Source: Polytrichum commune
Taxonomy: Eukaryota > Streptophyta > Polytrichopsida > Polytrichales > Polytrichaceae
Direction of reading: 5' to 3'
NCBI GenBank assembly: GCA_950295325.1
Contig: OX485803.1
Coordinates: forward strand, 58,357,554 to 58,421,553
DNA length: 64,000 nt
Position 1 is the stretch's first letter. Every line of letters begins with the position of its first letter. The position numbers and the translations under genes are program-made. The notes below the pieces were generated by a model. The model was not told the origin of the DNA. It made no database searches and worked only from the letters and a program-made list of their open reading frames with translations. This document shows positions 45,788 to 56,215 of the stretch, piece after piece.

Positions 45788-47340
45788 ATGGAAAAACGCC
45801 CCCATAAAAAACATCCCCCCCCCCCCCCACCAACAATCCCCCAATCAAACCTCCCCATTAAATACTACCACCAACACCCCCCCCCCCCCAAATTCCACCC
45901 ACAACAATGCATATACACAGACGGCTCATTCATTCCACCAACTAAGAACTCCGAAGGTCAAATAGAGGGTGACATCGCAGGTTCAGGAGTCTATAGCCCC
46001 AACACAAACATCCGTATAGCAGAACGACTACCAGGATATCAAAACATACTTAGAGCAGAATTAAATGCTATACTCATAGCAGTCAAAACCATTCAAGTCA
46101 CAAAAATCGAAACACACATCTTTACAGATAGCCTCAATAGCATATACCTACTTAGTAACCATATACAACACCCAACCTCACAACACCACTACCCGGACAA
46201 AATCCTCATAGCCGCCATAATACACCAAATTTACCTAACACCGCACTTAGTACATATACATAAAGTACGTGCCCACACGGGCATCAAAGGAAATGAAATA
46301 GCCGATACGCTAGCCAACGAAGGCACAAATAAAGAAAAACCCACTCCCACACCCCATATACACATCGCACATGCTACACCATATTGGCTAACAAGTTGTC
46401 CCACAACAACACGCAATGGGGCAATACGAAACTTGCACACATTCATCACAAAAACACACGAAAAACAAGAAATTAGGTTGGCCCAACATAAACACCCATA
46501 TGTAGACAAATGGCTCTCCAACGACCTAATAAACCACAAACTCTCCAATCACTTTTGGAAAAACAATAAAATAACGGACGCTCGAATCACCCAAACTTTA
46601 AAATTTCGATATGCCCAATACATGGGTAACCATAGAAAGAATATTTTTTGGCCCCTCAAATTTCAAAACCCAAACTGTACATTATGCCGTAAAAATGAAA
46701 GAGATACATGGCCACACCTACTCTCAACGTGCGAACACCCATACTTAAAGGGCCTAAGAATAGCACGCCACAACAAGGCAGTACATCTCATCACCCAAAC
46801 ACTCCAAGCCAACAAACACACCAGATATTACACACTAACAAATGCAGGTAATATCAACAACAACAAGCAAGAACAAACAGTCCCCGAATGGCTCATTGAA
46901 TGCCTATGCCCTCAAACCGGCTGCCAATGTCATGCTAGACTAAGACCCGACATCCTATGTATTACAGGAGCCCCTAATCACACCCCAACACCCATGCTAC
47001 CATCACACGCACGAACCATCCAATTCATTGAATTCACGTATTGTCATGATAGATTCCCATAACAAGCCATAACACACAAACATGCCAAATACGACCCATT
47101 AATCAACACTATACAAAGCAAGGGATGGAAAACAAACCCTCTTATAACCATCACAGCAGGAGTTAGAGGTGCCATACACGAACATTCCATCAAACAATTA
47201 GAAGACCTCAAAATCCCAAAATCTAATATCAAAATCCTCATGAAAAACATACATCAAAATGCCATCAAATATCTCACATACCTCGTATTAAATAAAAGAA
47301 AACTCGATAACAAACAAAATCCCGTTGCACCCCCCTAAAA
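45788..47340 (+). pseudogene. LINE: RNase H, CCHC finger and restriction-like endonuclease
   Basis: A 424-codon frame (45788-47062) holds a complete type I RNase H: Asp45 (YTDGS), Glu91 (LRAELNAI), Asp114 (FTDSLNSI), His163 (RAHTG) and Asp173 (EIADTLAN). All catalytic positions are kept. Next is C297-x2-C300-x9-H310-x4-C315 followed by a RIARHN motif, the CCHC finger of R2-type elements. Then a CxC-CxC cluster and RPDI (386-389), IEFTYCHD (414-421), and, after a TAA at 47060, KHAKYDPL and VRGAIHEHS up to a second stop near 47337. RPD...E/D...K-x2-KY is the restriction-like endonuclease signature. The first Pro-rich residues come from C-tracts that may be miscounted. One stop inside the nuclease domain is the main lesion. 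Confidence 0.85.
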
Positions 47341-47554
47341 ATCCCCCCCCACTCCTTACACTAACCTCCTTACACTATACTTTCTCTTTTGTTTTACTAA
47401 CAGAGCCCACCTCCCAACGGAGGCATAACTCCCCATGCTACAACACGGCCCGCCGTGTTTAGCATTCGGACAACGGGCTCACATTCACGCCGGTACAATG
47501 TGCGGGCGTTACTTTTTCTTTTCTTTTCTTTTCTTTTCTTTTCTTTGTGAACAC

Positions 47555-50500
47555 ACGGACATTTTTTCTCTGTTTCCACCCTTACCTTATTTGTGGTGTA
47601 CTTGGGGTTATTTTGTACGCACTGTAACATTGTGACTCCACCCTAAATCATAAATTCTAAACCCGCTTTACTATGCTCTGTGTTTTTGGTCACTTGCATT
47701 GCAATGACCGCTATGGTATTTGTGTTGCCATCTCCTATGTATTTTCATCATAACAATGTTTGCAATGGTATTACTTTGCTATGGTCTCCTATGTGTTTTC
47801 TTCATAACTATGTTTGCAATGGTATTATTGTTTGCACCCTTCTTTGTTTTCATGCTTTCCTTCAACACTCGTCAATTGCGTTAGGAAGTAGATTAGCTTT
47901 TATTACTTAAAAGGAATATAGAGTACAAAAAATTGCAATGACTTGGACAATATAAGTAATGAAAGGGTGCAAACAAATGGGTCATTTTTGAAATATAAGT
48001 AATTATAGGGAGGCTTTAATTCAACCCTTGAAGGTAAATAGCCCCAAAACAAAAAAACCCCAGCCACACGTGGTGCACAAAAATGCCTTAGAGTGACCTA
48101 CCCGTGGTTGAATTTGAACAACATGAAGTAAATAAAAGTCACCGCGAAGGCTCATTAGACTGAGTGTAAGAGCCAGGTTACTTTCAATGAGCAGATGTCA
48201 GTCATAGGCTTCCACCCGGATTACGACGCTTAAGGGTGGGGGTTTAGGGCTGACAACACCACCTTATTTATTTCTATAGAGAACAAGTGGAGCAATCTAT
48301 GCATCCCTTATGCATATGTTGTATGTCAAACTTGCCTTATTATTCACATGATATTATAAATGCTAGTTATGATATGAGCATATAGTTACCCTCAAATAAA
48401 GAGCTATATTTTCAACTATGTGAGACGGAGCAACATTGAACTCTTGTTATATTTAATATATTTATGTAGAGTGTTGTCAAAGAAAATTCTCATGCCATGG
48501 ATGCACATATGCACAATATAGTATGATTCCATATGGAATTTAATTTCTTTTAAATAATGTGTATGAAAATAAATAAAAATTGAGGGGAAGAAATGGCTAT
48601 CAACATAACTCTAGATAAATCTAGAGCTCCCTTCCCCAGCTACATGGTTCTAGTATATACACTTACATGCATGTGTAACAAAATCTGAAAAGTACAAACC
48701 TATTGTATAGGTACATCCCCAAGGAGTTCATTGGGTTGAAATTATGAATTGATGTGAGTTAAACTAGGGTATATTTTATTTCTTCAAGAAGATTGTTATG
48801 AATTTGGAGTAGAGGTAACATAGGGTCAATTAAAATTTCTTACTATAGCTATTTGTAATATATCATTCTCAAATGCCACAAATGCACATAAAAGACTTCA
48901 TCCCCCCCCCCTACTTTAGGTTTAGTGGATATAGATGGATTTTTTTTATTTCTTTAGAAATATGGATGTACTCAACATGACGGGGGTGAATGGGTCATTA
49001 TGGGCTTCTTAGTGTGAGACTTCTATAATATAAGGGTTTTTAATCTCATTGGAGGTAGGGTTGTCATCTGGTGACATGGGAAGGTTTTGAGATTTAGTAA
49101 CTTTTCAAAATCTCTCCTACTTAATGCATTTGACGTAAAATTGAAGGTCTCTCACATCTCCAAATCTTCATATCGAAAAACTTGTAAAATACCCAGTTAA
49201 CACATGTGTATACCAAATATAAGGCTAAGCAAACCCTCCAAGAGTACACCAAGTTTAGCTTATGCCAATCTCATGTCTCAGAACATGATTCAAAATATAA
49301 TTCAAAAAAGAAAATGGACTATGGTTGCTAACTATGTGAAACATAATAACCTCAAACTCTCAATATATACATATGTGTAACTCTTGAAAGCTACATGAGA
49401 AGTTGCATTTAGAAGCTGGACATCCACATCTCACACACACTATATGAAATGAAAAGTTGATATCATTTTGTTAAATTGCCTTGATATTAACATCAATCAT
49501 CATTGTACATTTACAATTCAAAAATCTACATCCCTAGTACATTTGGGTTGCTTTTCACTTACTTTTAGCTTACTCCATGTGTTGGACATGGGGCATGTGC
49601 AGTCCGTCTTGGTATTTTATGTCCCGCCCTTATGTATGGTTTCTAAAAATATTTGTTAAGTAGCAAGATTGACCATTTTGAAATGTAGAGTCCCATTTTG
49701 GAATATTTAGACCATTAAAGGAGCATAACATCACAAAATGCAATAAACCATGAGGGATTCCATCACCGAATGTACCAATATCAATGCATCGTGTAATGCA
49801 CTGACCGGTAATCATAGAAATGTAATATTAGAAGGTGTAGAAGGTAGAGTATTAAATTGCTTGTAGTCAATAAAAATGTAAATGAAAAGGCATGAGAAAC
49901 AATAAGGCTAGAATATGGCCACGACAATGGTCCGAGAGGGATAAAAGTTATCCCATATTGTTTGTATGAACCAAGAACGCAGTGGATGAGTGGTGGCAGG
50001 AACGGTGGAGATCTTACATCGGTCAAATCCGACGGTTGAGAATGCACAGGCAACGTGGCCTCACCAGAAGTCAGAAGCTGCTTTCATCGCCCATAGACTT
50101 CTTCTCGAAAAGAAGAAAAGCAATAAAAGGCAAAGCAAGGAGAGCATGAGACCATCTCACTCCAAGCATTGTTCATATTCCTTTGTGTATGTGTAATATG
50201 CTTGAGCAATCTCATCTCTAGTCCTATTGACTTTCAATAATATTCCACTTTTAACAATCAATCTCCTTGAACCATTATCCTTAGAAGCTACTTATTGGTG
50301 AAAGGGTACTTGGGCTAGTGCACTACCATGTACACTTAAGCATTTGAATTGTTTAAGGTGGGTAAACCGTAATCCACAACAAATAGTATATATCTCTACA
50401 TTGAGCCATAACATTTTATTTATTATATTTATTTTATGGTTAACAAGGTCATGTCAATTAGTAGTCTAAAAAGGTACAAAATTTAGCAACTACTCCTCAA

Positions 50501-51503
50501 AATTTGGATAGAGCAGAAGTGGTTCTTTGGTAAGGTGGTCTCATTGCATCATCATGCACCTTCTATAGAATATGTACACATTAATCTTTGGGTAAGAATT
50601 GCACAATTGACACCTAATTGTGGCATCCCGTTACATACCAATCATTTTGGACACTAGGGACACATAAGTACTTTTGAGGGATACATGAGTCAAAGATCAT
50701 GTAAATTAAGCATGATATTATGATGTATACTACTTAAACAACCCCACATGCAAGCCAATCATGTGGTGGTTGTCGTGACCCATAGTTGATTCCCCTCCCT
50801 TTTCTTGAAAGTGGAGAATCATGTTAGTCGAAAATATTGTCTACTGAAGGTATGTGGGCCTTATGCGGTCATTCTTTTTCATTTGGACACCCATATTTGA
50901 GTGGTATATAGCAAGACTCGTGGTCAAGAATGGGCACCCTCGAAAGACATACATTATGATGAGATTGGAGAATGTATTGAAAATATAAACATCGTTATAG
51001 AGTCAATTGCTAACAAAATTGATTGGAGAGAGAGAGAGAATGAGAGACTTTTGCATCTCAACTTCAACTTTGAAACTTGAAATGACAGTCTTCATGATTT
51101 GCAATAATTGCTAGACATCTGAAAAAATCCCTCAACAACTCCGAATGCAATCTAATGACCATAAATCTTTGTAACGTCAGAAGCGCACACAACAAGACCC
51201 AATCCCTCAAACGATGAAGTTACGTTGGTATCTCATTGGCAAGTTGACGTAGCACTTCAAGCACACGGGTCTTGGGTGATACACATGCGTCACTGAGAAA
51301 TCGTCCTACGTCATTGAAACATTTGCAAATCTACGATGTCGGTAGATTTGCATAGTGTGCATTTCTCTCACCGACGCATGACAGTTCTCTCACCCAGGAC
51401 TCACATGCTGGTCCTGTAGGCTGGGTGAAGGCGTTCATAACGACTCTGTATAAATGGAGGAGGGAGTTAGTTGGAGCTCGAAGTCTATCCTCCTCCTAGG
51501 GAA
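47555..51503. other. Intergenic, no gene seen
   Basis: Nearly 4 kb of AT-rich DNA with no coding region I can support. Short duplicates such as GCAATGGTATTA (47763, 47816) and the repeat block at 48210 shared with 37560. The hairpin repeat at 51270-51390 is listed separately. Confidence 0.4.
51270..51395. repeat. Hairpin repeat, related to one at 60.62 kb
   Basis: GCAAATCTAC and GTAGATTTGC face each other around ATGTCG-like bases at 51330-51356, flanked by ACGTCATTGAAACAT and TCACTGAGAAATCG. The segment 60618-60725 (TGTCATTGGACAATTATCCC, ATGTCATTGGAATATGTGCA, AATAGATTTGCATA) follows the same order. Probably a small foldback MITE family. Confidence 0.5.
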
Positions 51504-51512
51504 CGCGGAACC

Positions 51513-52171
51513 TATGTTCGGGGAAAACCGACGGCTAGTTCATTATAAGCCGATGGATTTCCCCTCATGGCCGGTCCAAATTTCCAACCATCGGATGGCA
51601 ATCCGACTGTAATTTCAATCCTCTGGCAATTAGCTGATGAACCAGAAAATGTCCCGGAAATGTAGCCGATTCTTCTTGTGAGTTACTGGATTTTAGCCGG
51701 AAGCATTCAGAGCGCTATTTGTCTGGGGCATCTGATGATGCACTTGAGGAAGTACCCTAAACCTTAAACTTTTTGAATTATGCAACCTTTTCATGACCAA
51801 ATCCAATTGCTTCTATGAAGAATTGGGGGACCCTTGGCCTTCAAGCGGTGAAGGCATTGCTAGGTTCAATTCATGCCAAGGATATTAACTCTTCAAATTG
51901 AAAGTTTTGAACATGCCTTTCTTTTCACTTATTCAAGATTTTGTACTAAGAAATGATTTCTAATAACTTTTCATACATTTTTTAAACAATTAGTGCCGAT
52001 ATGAATTCCATTTAATCGGATATTGACCAATGAAAATATGAAAATATAAGCAATTGGCCGATTGATTTTACAAAAGACCGGCTCTTGCCGATGTAAATTG
52101 GAAAAAATCCGACCCTTCGTAGCAACTACCGGCAATTAGCCACTAAGGCTTCAAAAACTTCCCGAACTCTG
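51513..52171 (+). mobile_element. hAT-like element (copy G), 659 bp, 9-bp TSD
   Basis: Direct repeats CGCGGAACC at 51504-51512 and 52172-52180 bound a segment starting TATGTTCGGGGAAAACCG and ending CTTCCCGAACTCTG. These are inverted partners (GTTCGGG/CCCGAAC) like copy F. The interior is rich in CCGAT/ACCGGC words. If the first C of the repeat belongs to the element, the duplication is 8 bp. Confidence 0.7.
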
Positions 52172-52180
52172 CGCGGAACC

Positions 52181-53168
52181 ACTTCCGCTTTGGAAACAGT
52201 CAACAATTGAACCAGCTTTTCCGAAAACCCACAATTCCCAAATGCATGCGCACGCAGTCAGTCTTGTATGTAATCTAAACTAAGTTTTATATACAAGTGA
52301 CCCGATGGGGCACCCGAGAAGGCAATCGTGAGCAAATAGCTTAGCAAAGCTTCGTCATATAACTTCTGTGGATGCATGTGCTGTTGCGCTCCTTGCCAAT
52401 TTAGATCCGGTCCTACTAGTGTAAAAGGAGCTGGTGAGGTGCATGAGAGCAGCTGCAGCTGCTTCTTCAAGTTCCCGGGACACGAAATTGTTGCATATGA
52501 GCGTACCTCTCACGTGACCCGTCTATGTTGAAACCCTACCTTCTTCTGTAGGGTTTCGGTGATTGCTAAATCGACCACACGTTGCTTAAAACGACCACGA
52601 TCAATATGTCAGGTGTTGACTGTGCTATGACTCGTCGTCCAAGTTGGTCCAAGTTTGTTGATTCTAACACATGCTTGATCCATTGCTGCTCTTCATGTCT
52701 ACGTTGAAAAACCAAAACTTGACAGATCGTGTGACCATGCGACGCATCTTTGTGGGGTTTTTTTTTAAAAACAAACTATGGGGTCGATTTAACGAATCCC
52801 TAGGTTTATAGTTGCTCAATTTTCATCGTGGCTCACTAAAGTAATTCATGGTCTTTGAAGATAAATCTTGTGTCAATTTATATGTGATAGGTTGAGTAAT
52901 CTCTGACCTACATCCTATTTTAAGGTTTTTTGGGATGAATGAGATGTACACTTACATGCAAGAATTTTCTCCCACCATGATTTCACGTTGTATAGGTTAA
53001 CTCATTCAAAAAAATGTGGTGAACTATTCTCTTGGGGATTTGGGGGGGGGGGGGGGCACTCATTATAGCTTTTTTAATATCACATCAGTGTACAAAAGGG
53101 TATTTAGTGAGAATTTGGCTTCAAAATTTTAAAAATAAAAATAAAAATAGTATATACATATATATACA

Positions 53169-53201
<33 letters not shown>

Positions 53202-55033
53202 GGGAGTCTATTTTTTCACCTAGTTTTTTTAACATACCCTAAGGTCCCCTCAAGTTCCCCGGATGAAGGGATTGTTACATTAGATGTACCTTATAACCCC
53301 CCAAAAGTTCATATGTGTTCATCCATGAAGCAATGTCATGAGTCTCAATGAAGAGTGCTCCCCCATTTCACCCCTTGCCTATTCTATAGCTTGGAATATT
53401 TATAGTTTATTTGATATGAAATTGGTATAAGAAATCATGAATTAGTCCAGTTGGATTGAATTGGCCCTCAACCTATTGCAAGAAGTTTGTTTCCATTAGA
53501 GCCACTTCATCCAATGGCCCAATTTGCCTAGACACTAACAATTACTAGGATAAAATTTGGATATCAAGCATGAGATAGAGGTGCATGTAAGCTTTGTGGT
53601 ATCCACTCAGGGCAATCACACCCCCTTATGTTTCATAACCACATGCGATAAAAGTTTGCTACCCTATATTATATGCCATAGATAAATTTTCTACATACAC
53701 CATAACCATTGATTATATATATATGTATGTATGTATGGAATTTTTAGTCATCTTCATTTTTTGTAGTAATTATTTTAGTTCAATTTTGTGTCATTCTAGT
53801 TAGAAATGGTATGTTTTATAAAAAAAAAAAACACATCAAATTTGGTTACGAATTTTTTATTATGTAATAGATACTCTGTATATCTACTCATGAAATTTTT
53901 TTGATAAAATTTTGACCCATTTTGGTGATGCTTTATTTTAAATTTTATTATTATTATTATTATTATCGTGTTCAACTTGACAATGGAGTGCACCCATCCG
54001 GGGGTATTCATGTTGAATCATCACTTTGGAAAGGTGAAACTCAAATAATCTAATCTATAGAGTATAATTTTACATAATTCTAGATGATTTGACTCTCAAA
54101 ATGGTACCAAATAACCTTAAATTAACCAAGCACAATGTAGTTGGATTGGTTCGGCCTTCAACTTATAGGCTCCATCCACGACGGATGTATTTATCTTAGA
54201 GACACCATGAAGTTACTGATCTAGACATCTACATGCATGAGATACATGAGAGTTTTGTGGTGTCTAGGTAAACTCATCCATTTTGAAGGATGGAAATGCA
54301 ATAACCTAGTCTTAGCTTGCATTTTCTATTTATAGATGGGATGATTGTGAAAATGGTGTTAGGGAACTGAATTAGTCTAGTGGAGTATAGTGGGATTCAA
54401 TCAACATTGAACATATAGGGGGTGCTTTTCTACTAGAACCCCTTTATCCACAATGGATGAGTTTGCCTAGACACCATGAAGTTCAACATACTAATATAAT
54501 TCTACATGAAACCTTTGTAGTGTCTGCGTGAAATCACATTGACCTAATCTACAGCTTGGATTTTCATGCTTCTTTTCTATTTAGACGCTTGGACGCTTGG
54601 ACGCTTGGACTATGAGTTAGTATCGAGACCCTAAATTAGTATAGTGGAGTCCAATGGACTAGATTGGCCATCAACTTACATGGGTTTGTTTTTACTAGAG
54701 CCACGATGGATGTTTTTACTCATTAACACGAGTTATTGGGTATGTTTATAATAAACTTACATGAAGATCAACTACTATGGAATACAAAGAAAGCACAACA
54801 AAGTATTTAAAGACCATCGGGTGCATTCCAAATGAACGGTATAGTCATTTAAAAAAAAATGATTTGCATGCCTAATTTGAAGTTAATATTGTGCCTCCCA
54901 ATTTGTGTTCATTATCGAAACTAGAGTTGGGTATCGAGCACATGATCCAATCTCATCGATGCCTAGTGTTGCCATGTACCACTCAAAAAGAAGTGTTTGA
55001 TTAAGAAAAACGAGCACATAAGGTCCAAATACC
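52181..55033. other. Intergenic with microsatellites
   Basis: No gene. 15-G run at 53042-53056, (CATA)n at about 53165-53200, (TTA)n at about 53946-53966, and an 8-bp unit GACGCTTG three times at 54584-54607. Short frames such as 53032-53223 are made of these repeats. Confidence 0.5.
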
Positions 55034-55036
55034 TTA

Positions 55037-55537
55037 GGGCAACTTCACACACGAGACTAAGAGCCTATGACCGTTACACTTCAAAGCACTCTCATTCGTG
55101 GAAAAGGTTGAGCCCGTCCAAGTTCACTTCACACTACTCTTGAGGGACCAACGGAGTATGTGAATACAAGATGGATTTAAAAGTCTACATGGATTCCTAC
55201 ATGGCATCGAATGGATCATGTTTCATGGTCACTTGGATTATTTTCAAAAACCACCTCTTGGAGGTAGGCCTAACACAAACCCGGAAGACCATGGCATTCC
55301 AGACGCTCACAACCGTTGATTTATTCTATTTTAACATGTGTGAGGATCCACATGAATAAAAATTGATTGAATTAGCATTTGGTTGAGGGCCTGATCATGT
55401 ATGACTTTGCACTACGCTTGAGGGTCCGTGACCACACTACATAAATTTGGAGGTGTGTTGGGACGGCCTTTGGACACTTTCTTTTGAGCTCTCGCAACTT
55501 CATGGTCACGGCTCTTGGCTCGTGTGTGAAATGGCCC
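55037..55537 (+). mobile_element. Harbinger-like MITE, 501 bp, TTA target
   Basis: Ends GGGCAACTTCACACACGAG and CTCGTGTGTGAAATGGCCC are inverted repeats that go on for about 40 bp (AAGAGCC...GTGACC...GAAGT). TTA flanks both sides (55034-55036, 55538-55540). GG(G/C)-type ends with a TTA duplication fit PIF/Harbinger (Tourist-like) MITEs. Related copies: 25829-26287 and the stub at 20058. The open frame inside (55171-55359) also exists in the other copy (26161-25967), but as shared repeat sequence, not as a conserved protein. Confidence 0.8.
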
Positions 55538-55546
55538 TTAAGTATC

Positions 55547-56207
55547 CAGTGTCCGGGAGATTTCTAGGCATAAGGTAGAAATACCCAAACCGGTGAACCA
55601 CCCTCTACCCGTGCACTAGACCGCCGTCATAATGGTGAAGTGCCAATTCTGAAACCGATCATGGCGAGGCGGCGACTTCAATGTGTGTACACTTAGTGTA
55701 GCCAATGGGAGTCAAGTTTTAATGTACTCGTGAGGTAACCGATTTAGGTGATGTTCTGTATGGAAATGCGGATTACCGTGTTCGGTGTAGGGAGAATCTA
55801 GTGAACAAGTAGGGGGTTTGACAACTTTCCACTTTGAAAAATTGTAGAATTTTTTGTACAGGGCAGAAACATATGAAACAACTTGCATTCTTCATGAATG
55901 CTTCTCGTCTATCTCAGAAAATTATCTCACGATCGTAAGACCATGTCTTCAATGCGAACCACCTTATTTTCACGGGTTATGGTATTTCCACCTTAATCGA
56001 TCAAAATCCTAGTGTGTTTCCGAGTCCAACTGGTTACATACCGTGATCTTTCGGTGGCTCTTCATCAATTCGAGGTATATATATACCCTAGATTCCTCAT
56101 GAATGATCGGTAATTTTGCTGCTGCAGTGTTGATGAACTTCCACCGGTTAGTTCTGAAGCTCAACCGGCTCATGTGCAACTAACAGTCGCTTCTCCCTTG
56201 TCCATTG
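55547..56207 (+). mobile_element. hAT-like MITE (copy C), 661 bp, 8-bp TSD
   Basis: Ends CAGTGTCCGGGAGATTTCTA and CTTCTCCCTTGTCCATTG. Duplications TAAGTATC (55539-55546) and TATGTATC (56208-56215) match at 7 of 8. Its last 220 bp align with copies A, B, D and E (AATCCTAGTGTGTTTCCGAG, CAACTGGTTACATaCcGTGA). The left duplication overlaps the TTA of the Harbinger MITE, so the two elements sit back to back. Confidence 0.8.
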
Positions 56208-56215
56208 TATGTATC

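Larger units (their letters stand above)
43583..47543 (+). mobile_element. 5'-truncated LINE with RNase H and R2-like endonuclease, 11-bp TSD
   Basis: A non-LTR retrotransposon copy of 3.96 kb bounded by direct repeats TTTGTGAACAC at 43572-43582 and 47544-47554. It ends in ACGGGCTCACATTCACGCCG...GGCGTTA and a (TTTTC)n tail (47514-47543). The coding order is reverse-transcriptase thumb, connector, unidentified segment, RNase H, CCHC finger, restriction-like endonuclease. The combination of RNase H and a C-terminal restriction-like nuclease recalls Dualen/RandI elements of green algae rather than the L1 or RTE elements usual in seed plants. Everything upstream of the RT thumb is missing by truncation, so an apurinic endonuclease cannot be judged. 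Stops and frameshifts make it dead. Confidence 0.9.

Noticed and set aside
44104-46548. ORFs antisense to the LINE (44286-44104, 44658-44458, 46548-46231)
   Set aside because: Shadows of the sense coding strand, which carries the recognisable domains.
53032-53223. 63-codon ORF
   Set aside because: Made of a G-run and (CATA)n repeats.
55171-55359. ORF repeated at 26161-25967 with similar translation
   Set aside because: The similarity comes from two copies of one Harbinger-like MITE; the frame is short and the non-coding parts are equally conserved.
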